Assembly (NCBI RefSeq): GCF_029392895.1
Contig: NZ_CP114200.1
Coordinates: 773,501-837,500, forward strand
Source: Streptomyces sp. 71268
Lineage (GTDB): Bacteria; Actinomycetota; Actinomycetes; Streptomycetales; Streptomycetaceae
Reading direction: 5' to 3'
DNA: 64,000 nucleotides
The notes under the pieces are model-generated. The model was not told the DNA's origin, did not search any database, and saw nothing but the letters and a program-made list of their open reading frames with translations. A program made the position numbers and the translations under genes. Numbering within the stretch: position 1 is the first letter of the stretch; each line of letters starts with the position of its first letter. Below, piece after piece: positions 42,695 to 51,722 of the stretch.

Positions 42695-44200
42695 TTTGGC
42701 ATGCCGTCCGGGCGGCCAAGCGGCTCGCGTTCCTCGCGAGACGGCGGTCGAACTCACCTGAGGCGTGCGTGGACGCCCCGACCTCCGCCTATGGGAGCCA
42801 GGGATGCGTCGTCCGGCCGTAGCGAAGTCAGCAAGGCTCCACCTTTTCGATCAAGACGGTCTTTCTCATAACAGGTGATGGGTTCCGTCTTGAGCAGCGT
42901 GGTAGCGCGCCACGCATTTCTGACTGGCACCGCGCTCTCTCCCCTCCGACAGTAGCGTTTTGAGACATATTCGCGCCTCATCAAACCACCGCACAGCACC
43001 GATTCGCGCGGGTGGGAAAATACGGTATTCGCCGTTCCGGAAGTGCCGTGAGGCTGTCTGACTGTCGCTAACGGTAATTCGCCATTCTGCAGTTCGTGGC
43101 GCGACTGACGCGTGCGTTCTCCACCGAGAGGCCTTCCTGAGCTGGGCGTCCGCTCTCGTCTGTCGACGGGGGCAGCACGTCGAAGCTTGGTGGTCGCGCC
43201 CCTGAGACGCGTGGAGAGTGCCGCTCCCTCCACGCCCGGTACCGGTCCTCGCGGGCGGCTGCGCCGAAGGATGCGGACGGCGTGGGGTGCGTGTCGTAGG
43301 CCCTGCCGTGCGGGGGCATCGAGGCCCCTCAGCCAGTGGGCCGTACGGGATCCGGCTCTGGCGGCACGGAGTCTCTCCCCCGACGACGGCGCCACGCTTC
43401 TGCCGGGCCGAGCTGCGTCTTCCTCCCTGCTGGCCGATGCCAGCACCGGACGCGCCCACACGCCGCTCCCCACCCCCGGCCACGGCCGTAGGACATTGCC
43501 CGGACCGCGTCGCACGTGACGCGCACCGTGGTGGTCGACGGCCTCTGGGCGGCTGTCTGGCCGGAGCGAAGCGTGATCGCGCGTCGTGTACCCGCCCCAG
43601 GCAGGCCGATGTCAGCGACACCCGCCCGCGTAGGGAACTGGCAGGGGCGGTCTTCCGCCGTGGTCGCCGGGGACCGCTTTTATGAAATGTGTCGGAATCT
43701 TTCATCATGGCCAGTTCATTGCAGGAGAGGTAACGCACAGGAGAAGACCATTGTCTGAGGGCATCTACACTGCCAAAGTTGACACATAGCGCCGAGATTC
43801 CCAATCGGCACTGCTAACGGGGGGATGAGAGTGAGGACCAAATCTTTGCCGACTCTTTGGGGTCGACCGCCGTCCCCTACTCATGCCCCGGACACCGAAC
43901 CTGTGCCAGGGATTCGTTGTGCACCGGGTCAGTCGGCGTGGCGCCGTAAGAGTCGCTCACCCTCCGGGCGCATCTCGAACGGGCGAGCTACGGAAGAGAA
44001 GGCCAACGTTGTCGGGCTCCCTTCCTTCCTGTCGCCGGAGCGGCCCACCACCCACACCGGGCCCTGCCCTTAACTGGTCGTCACACGGAGCGGCCCCGCT
44101 TTCCTGACCCGTTCCCCCACACGGCGTCGGCTCGCTCTTGAGCGATAGTTACCTCGGGGTCAGTTCTGCGACTCACTCCTAGGAAGAAGCCGAAGTAGCC
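42695..44200. other. 1.5-kb gene-free interval before the SARP gene
   Basis: Base composition is lower in GC than the surroundings, with short AT-rich patches near 42845-42870, 42955-43085 and 43675-43760. Long minus-strand frames at 42754-43804 have mixed composition and no recognisable motif. A short plus frame at 43825-44073 has no family resemblance. TTGACA at 43779-43784 is a possible -35, but no matched -10 was found. The region may be decayed DNA or hold regulatory sites for the SARP gene. Confidence 0.45.
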
Positions 44201-45001
44201 ATGGAATTTCGGACCCTCGGAAGTCTGGCCCTCATCGTCGAGGGGCGGGACATCACACCATCGGCCCCCAAGCAGCGCCAGGCGCTCGCGTTGTTGCTGC
44301 TCCGCGCGGGGCAACGCGTCACCATGCCCACGCTCATCGACGAGTTATGGGACGGGGTGCCACCCCGTACGGCCATGACCGCGCTCCAGACCTACATCGG
44401 AGTCATTCGCCGCATCATGGCCGAGGGCACCCGCACCACGGTGAAGCACGTGGCGGCCAGCAGGCTGGTGACGGACGGGAACAGTTATGTGTTGCGGGTC
44501 GCGGACGACGAGTGGGACAAGCCCTCCTTTCACCAACTGCTGCGGCGCAGCCGGGCGGCCATCGCGCGCGACGACGCCGCAGAGGCCGAGCGGCTGATGA
44601 GGCAGGGGCTGGCACGCTGGCAAGGGCCACCGCTCGGCAACGTCAAGATCGGCCGAGTCCTCTCCCCGCATGCCGAGCGCCTCTGCGAACTCCACCTCGG
44701 CGCACGTGAGTTGCTGGTCGAGTCCCTGTTGCGGACCGGGCGCGCCCAGGAGGCGGTGGAGGAGGCCACGGAGTTGACCATCGAGCACCCCTACCACGAA
44801 AACCTGCACGCCCAACTCATGCGCGGGCTGTACAGCTCCGGACGTAGGGCCGCCGCGCTGGAGGTCTACCAGCGACTGCGTACACGGATGGGCGAGGATT
44901 TGGGCATCTCACCGTCGCCGAGCGTGAACACGCTGCATCACGTGATGCTCCAGGACGAGCCCGACGAACAGTTCCTGGCCCTGTCCGGGGCCGCTCGGTA
45001 G
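44201..45001 (+). CDS. SARP family pathway activator (TTA-containing)
   Basis: A 266-residue small SARP. The N-terminal OmpR-type winged helix (MEFRTLGSLALIVEGRDITP, then LLLRAGQRVTMPTLIDELWD) precedes a bacterial transcriptional activator domain (RAQEAVEEATELTIEHPYHE, then ALEVYQRLRTRMGEDLGISP). SARPs bind 11-bp-phased heptamers at promoters and recruit RNA polymerase to switch on biosynthetic genes. Codon 49 (44345-44347) is TTA, so translation likely needs the bldA tRNA. It faces the biosynthetic operon and is separated from it by a bidirectional terminator. It is the probable cluster activator. Confidence 0.93.
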   Translation: MEFRTLGSLALIVEGRDITPSAPKQRQALALLLLRAGQRVTMPTLIDELWDGVPPRTAMTALQTYIGVIRRIMAEGTRTTVKHVAASRLVTDGNSYVLRVADDEWDKPSFHQLLRRSRAAIARDDAAEAERLMRQGLARWQGPPLGNVKIGRVLSPHAERLCELHLGARELLVESLLRTGRAQEAVEEATELTIEHPYHENLHAQLMRGLYSSGRRAAALEVYQRLRTRMGEDLGISPSPSVNTLHHVMLQDEPDEQFLALSGAAR

Positions 45002-45011
45002 GCACGGACAG

Positions 45012-45042
45012 GGGGGAGGGCACCTCCATGGTGCCCTCCCCC
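45012..45042. terminator. Bidirectional terminator between SARP and HAD genes
   Basis: Perfect 13-bp arms (45012-45024 and 45030-45042) with a 5-nt loop, between two convergent genes; 10 nt after the SARP stop and 19 nt from the HAD stop. Confidence 0.85.
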
Positions 45043-45061
45043 AGAATGCCCCACCGTCCGA

Positions 45062-45772
45062 TCAGCCCGGAATCCCCGGTAACCGGCTCCCGCCCACCTC
45101 AAGGACGTAGGAGCCCAGTTGGGGGTCGTCCCCCACGGCAACGGGGTGGCCCACAGCCCGCAGTAGTGACAGATCCGAGGCGTGGTCACCGTAGGCAGCG
45201 GCCCGCTCGGGTGCGATGCCGTACCGAGCCAGCAGCTCCTGGGCCGCGCGCCCCTTCTGGGCACCGATCATGGGGCGGATCAACCGACCGGTGTAGTGGC
45301 CGGTTCGGTGCTCCGGTTCACTGCACACCACCAGGTCGGCGCCGAGCACGTCGCGCACCGGTGCCAGGCACGGCGGGAAGGATCCGGAGACCAGCACGGT
45401 GATCGCGCCAGCTTCGCGGTGGCGGCGCAGTGCCTCCACCGCAGGTTCGTGCAGCGCGCCACCGTCGGTCAGTTCGGCCGCGAACCACGCGCGGGCGTGC
45501 GCCGCCACCTCAGCCACGGAACGCCCGGAGTAGTGGCGGTAGTAGTCGCGGTTGGTCTCATCCCGGGGCACGCCGGCGGCGGCCCGGTTCCGCAGCTCCG
45601 CCGCGGCCCGTTCGTACACCTCGGGAGGCAGGCCGCGGGCTCGGAAGTGGTAGGCGAGGAAGCGGAACATGCTCTTGAAGGTGAGGAGGGTCTCGTCCAC
45701 GTCGAAGAAGGCCATGCCGATGGGCTCGTCGGTCTCGCGCACAGCGCTACCTCGCTCCTGTCGCGCACTCAT
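45062..45772 (-). CDS. HAD-IB family phosphatase
   Basis: A 236-residue HAD hydrolase. Motif I is FFDVDETLLTF, motif II LVSGSFPP, the lysine region GAQKGRAAQE, and motif IV GDHASDLSLL. The layout is that of SerB/HAD-IB phosphatases acting on small phosphomonoesters. It overlaps the cupin gene by 4 nt and ends the biosynthetic operon. With an AfsA-type enzyme in the same operon, the expected job is to remove the phosphate left from a DHAP-derived intermediate, as a phosphatase does in methylenomycin-furan and butyrolactone pathways; this is inference. Codon 231 is TTA (45082-45080). Confidence 0.85.
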   Translation of the reverse strand: MSARQERGSAVRETDEPIGMAFFDVDETLLTFKSMFRFLAYHFRARGLPPEVYERAAAELRNRAAAGVPRDETNRDYYRHYSGRSVAEVAAHARAWFAAELTDGGALHEPAVEALRRHREAGAITVLVSGSFPPCLAPVRDVLGADLVVCSEPEHRTGHYTGRLIRPMIGAQKGRAAQELLARYGIAPERAAAYGDHASDLSLLRAVGHPVAVGDDPQLGSYVLEVGGSRLPGIPG

Positions 45773-46284
45773 CGCGCGGTGGGGCAGCCAGGGTTGTCGG
45801 CAGGTACGGAGACGGGCGCCCCCTTGGGAAGTACGTCGGTGATGTAGAGCACCACGGGCTCGGTGCCCCGGTTGACTCCGTAGTGCACCTCCTTGGGGCC
45901 GGTGGGTTCGACGAGGGCGTCGCCGGGCCCAAGGACACGGACGCGGCAGTCGTCGCCGTTGACGCGCGTCAGCGTCCCGGAGGCGATGACGGCGATCTCG
46001 GACCCCGGGTGGTAGTGCCAGCCAGTGGCGGTACCCGGGGGGATGGTGGCCTTGCGGTACAGCAGGTGCCGGGGGCCCTCGGCCTTGATCCTGAACGGAA
46101 GGGTGGTGTCGCCCTCGGAGAGGGTCTCACTGGTGATCGGGCCGCCAGCCTGGGGCCGGGGCGCCGCGCCCTGGTCGGTGCCAGTGGCGCTCGCGGCGCC
46201 GACGGCGGTCAGGCACAGGGCCGTCGCCGCCGCGGCGTAACCGAACCGGCGCAGCCGGGAGACAGGAAGAAGGAAGGGGGTCAT
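45769..46284 (-). CDS. Secreted cupin-domain protein
   Basis: A 171-residue protein with a signal peptide: LRRF, then the hydrophobic core GYAAAATALCLTAVGAASAT, with cleavage probably after ASA. The mature part is one cupin barrel: PPGTATGWHYHPGSEIAVIA carries the HxH...E metal motif, and KEVHYGVNRGTEPVVLYITD the last histidine. It would be exported and could bind a metal or the pathway product. It overlaps the HAD gene start by 4 nt (ATGA) and follows the dehydrogenase by 71 nt. A secreted cupin in a small-molecule operon is unusual; a role in maturation or binding outside the cell is a guess. Confidence 0.85.
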   Translation of the reverse strand: MTPFLLPVSRLRRFGYAAAATALCLTAVGAASATGTDQGAAPRPQAGGPITSETLSEGDTTLPFRIKAEGPRHLLYRKATIPPGTATGWHYHPGSEIAVIASGTLTRVNGDDCRVRVLGPGDALVEPTGPKEVHYGVNRGTEPVVLYITDVLPKGAPVSVPADNPGCPTAR

Positions 46285-46355
46285 CGCGTACTCCTTGGTT
46301 GTGGGTGTCAGACGGATGTGCCGTACGGACGCAGGAACCGGCCTCCGACGCGGGC

Positions 46356-48014
46356 TCAGGTCGCGCCGGCGCGCGCTTCCTCGGTCAGCAGGACTCGCAC
46401 ACCACGGCCGGCGCTCTTGCGTCCGAGAAAGCCACGGTCCACGAGCCGGCGTAGTAGGTCGGTGGGGGCCGGAACCGGCCGACCCCGGCCCTGGTCCTGG
46501 TCCTGGTGCAGCCTGCGCTGTACCTCCAGTGCCACGTCGGCCCCGACCATGTCGAGGAGGCGGGTGGGTCCCAGGGGTTGGCCGGCGACGGACTTCATGA
46601 CGGTGTCCAGCAGCGCGGGCTGGACGCGAGGGTCCTCCAGTGCCGTGAGGGCGTCGTTGAGGTAGGGGAACAGGAGGGCATTGACCACGAAGCCGGTACG
46701 GTCCTCGCACTCCACGGCCACCTTGCCCGCGGCGGCCAGCACGGCGCGGGCTGCGGCGAGGGCGGACTCGCCTGTGTGCTCCGTCCGTACCAGTTCGACC
46801 AGGTCCATGGTGGCTGCCGGGTTGAAGAAGTGCAGCCCGAGCACGTCCCGGGGCCGGCCGGAGGCGGTGGCGCACGCGGTCACGGAGAGCGCCGACGTGG
46901 TGGTGGCCAGCACCGTGCCGGGCCGGCACAGCGCACCGAGTTCGCCGAATATCCGGCGCTTGACCGCCAGGTCCTCCACGACCGCCTCGACCACCAGGTC
47001 GGCCTGCGCTACGACGGCGACCTCCGTGTGCCCGGACCACCGGCCGAGCGCCTCGGTCACCTCTTCCGTGGCTCGGCCGGTGCGCAGCAACCCGAACTCG
47101 ACCGCCGCGCGCGCCTCGGCCACCTTCTCCTCGGTGCGCGCCACGAGCAGCGTGCGGTGGCCGGCGCGCAGGAACACCTCGGCGATGCCGGTGGCCATGG
47201 TCCCGGAGCCCAGCACGGCAACGGTCCGCACCTCGGGCACGGCATCCGTGACGGGCTCCGGCCGCGGGGATACGGCTACGGGTGGCCCGGCGAGCAGTGG
47301 GGCCGGAGCGTACCGCTCTCCCAGGCGCTGCTGGAGCCCGCGCAGGATGTCCGTGGCGGTGCGGTGCCCGATGGCCGCCAACACGCCCAGCGGCCCCTCC
47401 CGCCAGCCGCAGCCCAGTCGGACGGCGGTCTCCAGCACCTCCGGTTCCACGTAGCCGTCGTAACACATCCACGCCGCTTGGTTGAGGAACCCGAGGAGCA
47501 GACCGGGAGCGAGCGAGCCGGGCCGGTCGGGCACCTCGTGGGTGGTGACGCCGCCCGCCGCCAGTGTGCTCACGACCCGTCGCAAGGCCTCATCGGGGGC
47601 GCCCGGGGCCCGGGCCAGTTCCGCCGCGTCGAGCCGGTCGGCGCGGGCGAATCGCAGGGCCAGCAACGGGCCGGGGGCGGCGTCCGCCAGCGCGGCGACG
47701 GGCGTGCTGAGAGCCGTGGTGACGATGGGCACGTCGGCGCGCCGGTGGCCCGCGATGGCTGTCAGGACCGCGCGCTTGGCCGCCTCCGGTTCTGGTACGG
47801 CCTCCAGGACCAGGTCCGCCGCGGCCACCGCGGCCACGCGCGAAGTCACCTCGACCGGACCGGAGCCCACCGCACGTAGGGCGCGGGCGACGGCCTCGCC
47901 GTCCGGCTCGACGCCGATGACACGGATGCCGGCGCCGGACAGCCGGCGGGCCAACTCGGTGCCGGCGGTGCCGAGTCCGACCACGGCGGCGGTGTGGACC
48001 GTACTCACAGTCAT
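46356..48014 (-). CDS. Tandem 3-hydroxyacyl-CoA dehydrogenase with inactive N-terminal copy
   Basis: A 552-residue protein with two copies of the 3HCDH fold. The C-terminal copy has cofactor loop VAVLGSGTMATGIAEVFLRA and catalytic GLHFFNPAATMDLVELV. The N-terminal copy has a cofactor loop (VVGLGTAGTELARRL) but its matching region reads LLALRFARADRLDAAEL, with no catalytic histidine. It probably reduces or oxidises a beta-keto/beta-hydroxyacyl thioester, here likely on the dedicated ACP or CoA. The ATG at 48014 has GGGAG upstream. It lies 57 nt after the aldo/keto reductase gene in the operon. Confidence 0.87.
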   Translation of the reverse strand: MTVSTVHTAAVVGLGTAGTELARRLSGAGIRVIGVEPDGEAVARALRAVGSGPVEVTSRVAAVAAADLVLEAVPEPEAAKRAVLTAIAGHRRADVPIVTTALSTPVAALADAAPGPLLALRFARADRLDAAELARAPGAPDEALRRVVSTLAAGGVTTHEVPDRPGSLAPGLLLGFLNQAAWMCYDGYVEPEVLETAVRLGCGWREGPLGVLAAIGHRTATDILRGLQQRLGERYAPAPLLAGPPVAVSPRPEPVTDAVPEVRTVAVLGSGTMATGIAEVFLRAGHRTLLVARTEEKVAEARAAVEFGLLRTGRATEEVTEALGRWSGHTEVAVVAQADLVVEAVVEDLAVKRRIFGELGALCRPGTVLATTTSALSVTACATASGRPRDVLGLHFFNPAATMDLVELVRTEHTGESALAAARAVLAAAGKVAVECEDRTGFVVNALLFPYLNDALTALEDPRVQPALLDTVMKSVAGQPLGPTRLLDMVGADVALEVQRRLHQDQDQGRGRPVPAPTDLLRRLVDRGFLGRKSAGRGVRVLLTEEARAGAT

Positions 48015-48071
48015 GCGACTCCCGTCTTGGAACCAGATGGGCGGGGCAACCGGGGCCGCCCCCACCCAGGG

Positions 48072-49034
48072 TCAGTAGCGGCCACCGACCGCGGCGGGCA
48101 GCGCGTCCAGCTCCGCCAGGTCACCGGCGGTCAGCCGGAGTGCCTCGGCCGTGGCGTTCTCGGTCAGGTAACGCGGATTCTTGGTGCCCGGGACGGGGAT
48201 CACGTGCTCCCCCTGGGCTAGCGTCCACGCGATGGCCACCTGGGCGGGGGTGACCGCGTGCCGGGCGGCGACCCTGCGGACGGCTGCCACGATGCGCAGG
48301 TTGGCGGCGAACGCGGCGTCGGCGAATCGTGGGTTGGTCGAGCGAAAGTCCCCCTCCTCGAAGTCCGGTCGGTCGAAGGCCCCGGTGAGGAAGCCGCGGC
48401 CGAGCGGGGCGAAGGGTACGAACGCGGCGCCGTGGTCCGCGCACCACCGCACCACGTCCGAGCCCTCGGCGAGCGGGTTCCGGGTCCACAGCGACAGCTC
48501 GGACTGGACGGCCGAGACAGGGTGGACCCGGTGGGCGCGCTCGATCTCCTCGATGGTCACCTCCGACAGCCCGAGCCGGCGCACCGTGCCCCGCGCCACC
48601 AGTTCGGACAGCGCGCCCCAGGTCTCCTCCAGGGGTACCGCCGGGTCCACCCGGTGCAGGTAGTACAGATCGATGACGTCCGTACCGAGACGGCGCAGGC
48701 TCGCTTCGGCGGCACGCCGGACGTGCGCCGGTGAGCCGTCGCGGTGCATCGCACGCGCGCCCAGGTCGTCCACGACCAGGCCCACCTTGGTCGCGACGAC
48801 GGCCTCCCGCCGGCGCCGTGCGAGCACCCGACCCACCAGCGCCTCGTTGTGGCCGTCACCGTAGACGTCCGCCGTGTCCAGGTGTGTGACACCGAGGTCA
48901 AGCGCCTGTTCCAGCACCCTGACCGACAGGGCGTCGTCCCGCTGGGACTCGGCGTAGCCCCAACTCATTCCCATGCAACCGAGGCCGACCGCCCCGACCT
49001 CGGGCCCGCTGTCACCCAGTTGACGCGTCCGCAT
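48072..49034 (-). CDS. Aldo/keto reductase
   Basis: A 320-residue AKR barrel. The catalytic tetrad is visible: LDTADVYGDG (Asp, Tyr), VVATKVG (Lys), and YYLHRVDP (His). NADPH-binding residues lie in VPGTKNPRYLTENATAE. It resembles the AKR13-type YajO/pyridoxal-reductase group. The ATG at 49034 has AGGAGAG; a start at 49169 would add unrelated residues. It lies 146 nt after the FabF-like gene in the same direction. It probably reduces a ketone in the product or an intermediate. Confidence 0.92.
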   Translation of the reverse strand: MRTRQLGDSGPEVGAVGLGCMGMSWGYAESQRDDALSVRVLEQALDLGVTHLDTADVYGDGHNEALVGRVLARRRREAVVATKVGLVVDDLGARAMHRDGSPAHVRRAAEASLRRLGTDVIDLYYLHRVDPAVPLEETWGALSELVARGTVRRLGLSEVTIEEIERAHRVHPVSAVQSELSLWTRNPLAEGSDVVRWCADHGAAFVPFAPLGRGFLTGAFDRPDFEEGDFRSTNPRFADAAFAANLRIVAAVRRVAARHAVTPAQVAIAWTLAQGEHVIPVPGTKNPRYLTENATAEALRLTAGDLAELDALPAAVGGRY

Positions 49035-49180
49035 GCGCTCTCCTGTTCCTGTGGTCCGTTGGCTGTGCTGGTCTGTGTTGGCCGCGCTGGCCGTCGCGGC
49101 CCGTACCCGGGCGGCGCTCGTGAGCCCGACGGTGTGGGGGGCCGCGGTGCGAGCAGGGTCAGCACCCACCCGAACCCGGA

Positions 49181-50416
49181 TCAGGCAGCGGTGAGCACCA
49201 GCGCCGCGTTGTGCCCGCCGAAGCCGAGCGAGGTGCTGACCGCGACATCCAGGGCCACCGTGCGCGGTGCGTCCGTGACCACGTCCACCGCGATGGCCGC
49301 GTCGAGCACACGCACGTTGGCGGTGGGTGGCACGGTCCCGTGACGAAGTGTCAGTGCGGTGTAGGCGGCCTCGATCGCCCCCGCGGCGGCCAGGGTGTGT
49401 CCGGTGACTCCTTTGGTCGAGGTGACGGCGGCGCCGTCGCCCAGCACCCGGCGCAGGGCACGGGCCTCTGTCAGGTCGTTCATCGGCGTCGAGGTGCCGT
49501 GCGCGTTGACGTGACCCACCTCGGCGGGGGCCACGCCGGCGTCGGCGAGCGCGGCGCGCAGCGCCCGTTCCAACCCGGCGCCCTGCGGGTGGGGCGCCGT
49601 GGCGTGGTGGGCGTCCGAGGAGGCGCCGAAGCCGGCCACGTCGGCGTAGCGGCGCGCCCCTCGGGCTCTGGCGTCCCGCTGCCGTTCCAGGACCAGGACG
49701 GCCGCGCCCTCGCCGGCGACGAAGCCGTCGCGGTCGGCGGCGAACGGTCGGGAGGCCGCGCCCGGGTCGTCCCCACGCGCCGAGAGCGCTCCCATCCGGG
49801 CGAGTCCCGTCATGGTCGCCGGGGACAGGGCCGCCTCCGTACCGCCGGCCAGTACGACATCACACACGCCGCCCACGAGCCAGTCCCGGGCCGTGCCGAT
49901 AGCGGAGGCCCCTGAGGCGCAGGCGGTAGCGGTCACCAGGCTCGGGCCGAGGGCCTTCTGGTCCATCGCGACGTACCCGGCCACCATGTTGACCATGCCC
50001 ATGGGGATCATCAACGGTGACAGGTCCTCGGCGGCGCCGCCGTAGAACATGCGGTGTTGGGCCTCGAAGGTTGTTGTGCCGCCCAGCGAGTTGCCGAGGA
50101 CGACTCCGACCCGGGTGGCGTTCCAGGTGTCGGGCCCGAGGCCCGCGTCAGCGACCGCCTGCCGTGCGGCCACGACCGCGAGTTGGACGAAGCGGTCGAG
50201 GCGCCACGCCGTGCGCCGGCCGAGCAGGGCGTCGGCGTCGAAGTCGGGCACCCGGCACGAGAAATCGACCTCCGCGCCTTTGAGTTCGGGGTCCTTGGCC
50301 GCGGCGGAGACCCCGCGCAGAAGGCGCCGCCAGTTCTCCTCGGGGCCCGACCCAGCGGGTGTGAGCAGCCCCATGCCCGTGATCGATACGACGCGGTCCC
50401 CGACGGTGCCGGTCAC
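49181..50416 (-). CDS. Beta-ketoacyl-ACP synthase II-like (FabF-type)
   Basis: A 411-residue thiolase-fold ketosynthase. The active-site cysteine is in TATACASGASA, and the two histidines are in VNAHGTSTPMND and KGVTGHTLAAAG. It condenses malonyl-ACP with an acyl-ACP primer. No chain-length factor is adjacent, so it is FAS-like rather than a type II PKS heterodimer. The start is a GTG that overlaps the ACP stop (GTGA), so they are translationally coupled. With ACP, FabH-like and FabD-like partners it forms a minimal elongation set. Confidence 0.94.
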   Translation of the reverse strand: MTGTVGDRVVSITGMGLLTPAGSGPEENWRRLLRGVSAAAKDPELKGAEVDFSCRVPDFDADALLGRRTAWRLDRFVQLAVVAARQAVADAGLGPDTWNATRVGVVLGNSLGGTTTFEAQHRMFYGGAAEDLSPLMIPMGMVNMVAGYVAMDQKALGPSLVTATACASGASAIGTARDWLVGGVCDVVLAGGTEAALSPATMTGLARMGALSARGDDPGAASRPFAADRDGFVAGEGAAVLVLERQRDARARGARRYADVAGFGASSDAHHATAPHPQGAGLERALRAALADAGVAPAEVGHVNAHGTSTPMNDLTEARALRRVLGDGAAVTSTKGVTGHTLAAAGAIEAAYTALTLRHGTVPPTANVRVLDAAIAVDVVTDAPRTVALDVAVSTSLGFGGHNAALVLTAA

Positions 50417-50670
50417 ACCCGCGGTCCCTTCGCCTCGATGACGGCCACGGCCTCGTCCAGCGTGTGCGAGGACTTCAATTCGCCCTCCTGTAACACCACG
50501 CCCATCTCCTTACGAAGGAGCAGCCCGAGTTCGATGAGGATGAGAGAGTCGATGTCCAGGTCCTCGAAGGACGCGCCGGAGAGAAGTTCCTCCGCCGGTA
50601 GACCGAACTTCTCGTCCATGAGGGACACCACTCGGTCCCTGATCTTCTGGGTGTCGACAGCCGCGGTCAT
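50413..50670 (-). CDS. Acyl carrier protein
   Basis: An 85-residue ACP. The phosphopantetheine serine is in DLDIDSLILIEL (residue about 42). An amphipathic helix set runs from KIRDRVVSLMDEKFGLPAEE to the C-terminal TLDEAVAVIEAKG. It is the carrier for the dedicated assembly line. It overlaps both the FabH-like gene upstream and the FabF-like gene downstream by 4 nt. Codon 60 (50493-50491) is TTA, which would make carrier supply bldA-dependent. An AAAGGAA ribosome-binding sequence precedes it. Confidence 0.95.
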   Translation of the reverse strand: MTAAVDTQKIRDRVVSLMDEKFGLPAEELLSGASFEDLDIDSLILIELGLLLRKEMGVVLQEGELKSSHTLDEAVAVIEAKGPRV

Positions 50671-51722
50671 GCCTGTTCCTTTCGGAGAGTGGGTGCGTGC
50701 GGTGCGGGAAGGGGCAGGTCCGGCCAGATCAGCGCCGTGGAGCCCCAGGTGAGGCCGCCGCCGAAGCCGGTGAGGAGTACTCGCTGCCCGGCGCGCAGGT
50801 CGCCGGCGGTGACCGCGTCGGCGAGTGCCAGCGGGATGGAGCCAGCGACCGTGTTGCCGACCCGGTCGAGGTGGATGACCACCTGTTCGTCGGCGAGCCC
50901 CAGCTGTTCGCCGACGGCTCGCAGGATGCGTACGTTGGCCTGGTGGGCCACCACCCGGTCGACGCCCGGTTCCGACCAGCCCACCCGGTCGATGAGCGTC
51001 TGCGCGGACTTGCTCATGCTGAGCACTGCCTGGGTGAAGACGGCCCGGCCCGCCATGGTGAAGAAGTGGTCCCCCGCGTGGACCTGTTCGGCGGTGGACC
51101 GCTGCCGCGAGCCGCCGGCCCGTACCGTGATGAGGTCTTCCCCGGTGCCGTCGCTGCCCAGGTCGAAGCCGAGTAGGGCTCCTGGCTCGTGGGCTTGGCC
51201 CGACCTGAGGACCACGGCGCCCGCGCCGTCGCCGAAGATGGCGCGAGTGGTGCGGTCCTCCGGGTCGAGGATGGTGGAGAAGGCGTCGGCGCCGATGACC
51301 AGGGCACGTCGGGCCGTGCCCGCCGACAGCATGCCGGCCGCGGTCGCCAGCGCGTAGACGAAGCCTGTGCACACGGCCTGTACGTCGAATGCCGCGACGG
51401 CACCCAGCCCCAGTCGTGCGGCCACCGTCGGCGCGGTGCCCGGGCAGGGGCGGTCGGGGGTGCTGGTGGCCAGCACGACGAGGTCGACCTCGTGGTCGGC
51501 GGCCGTGCCGCCGTCACTCGCCGACGCCAACGCCCGTCGCCCAGCCTCGACCGCCAGGTCGGAGGTGGCCTGGCCCCGCTCGATGACGTGCCGCCGCGCG
51601 ATGCCGGTGCGGGTGCGTATCCACTCGTCGGTGGTGTCGAGTCGCTCGGCCAGGTCGTGGTTGGTGACGACGGTCGGTGGAACCCAGGCGCCCAGCCCAC
51701 AGACCACGGCGGCCCGGCTCAT
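50667..51722 (-). CDS. Beta-ketoacyl-ACP synthase III (FabH-like)
   Basis: A 351-residue KAS III with the full catalytic triad: Cys in VQAVCTGFVYAL, His in VAHQANVRIL, Asn in VGNTVAGSIPLA. The acyl-binding region follows the normal FabH plan. It should start chains by condensing an acyl-CoA with malonyl-ACP. It overlaps the FAD monooxygenase stop and the ACP start by 4 nt each. It differs from the second KAS III-like protein of the operon, so the two probably have distinct roles, initiation versus acyl transfer. Confidence 0.94.
   Translation of the reverse strand: MSRAAVVCGLGAWVPPTVVTNHDLAERLDTTDEWIRTRTGIARRHVIERGQATSDLAVEAGRRALASASDGGTAADHEVDLVVLATSTPDRPCPGTAPTVAARLGLGAVAAFDVQAVCTGFVYALATAAGMLSAGTARRALVIGADAFSTILDPEDRTTRAIFGDGAGAVVLRSGQAHEPGALLGFDLGSDGTGEDLITVRAGGSRQRSTAEQVHAGDHFFTMAGRAVFTQAVLSMSKSAQTLIDRVGWSEPGVDRVVAHQANVRILRAVGEQLGLADEQVVIHLDRVGNTVAGSIPLALADAVTAGDLRAGQRVLLTGFGGGLTWGSTALIWPDLPLPAPHAPTLRKEQA

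Noticed and set aside
42754..43804. Minus-strand frames of 253 and 312 codons in the gap before the SARP gene
   Set aside because: The two overlap in different frames, neither shows a family motif or ribosome-binding site, and the base composition is irregular.
43825..44073. 82-codon plus-strand frame upstream of the SARP gene
   Set aside because: GGGGGG precedes the ATG, but the translation has no recognisable fold and atypical codon use; evidence is too weak to call a gene.
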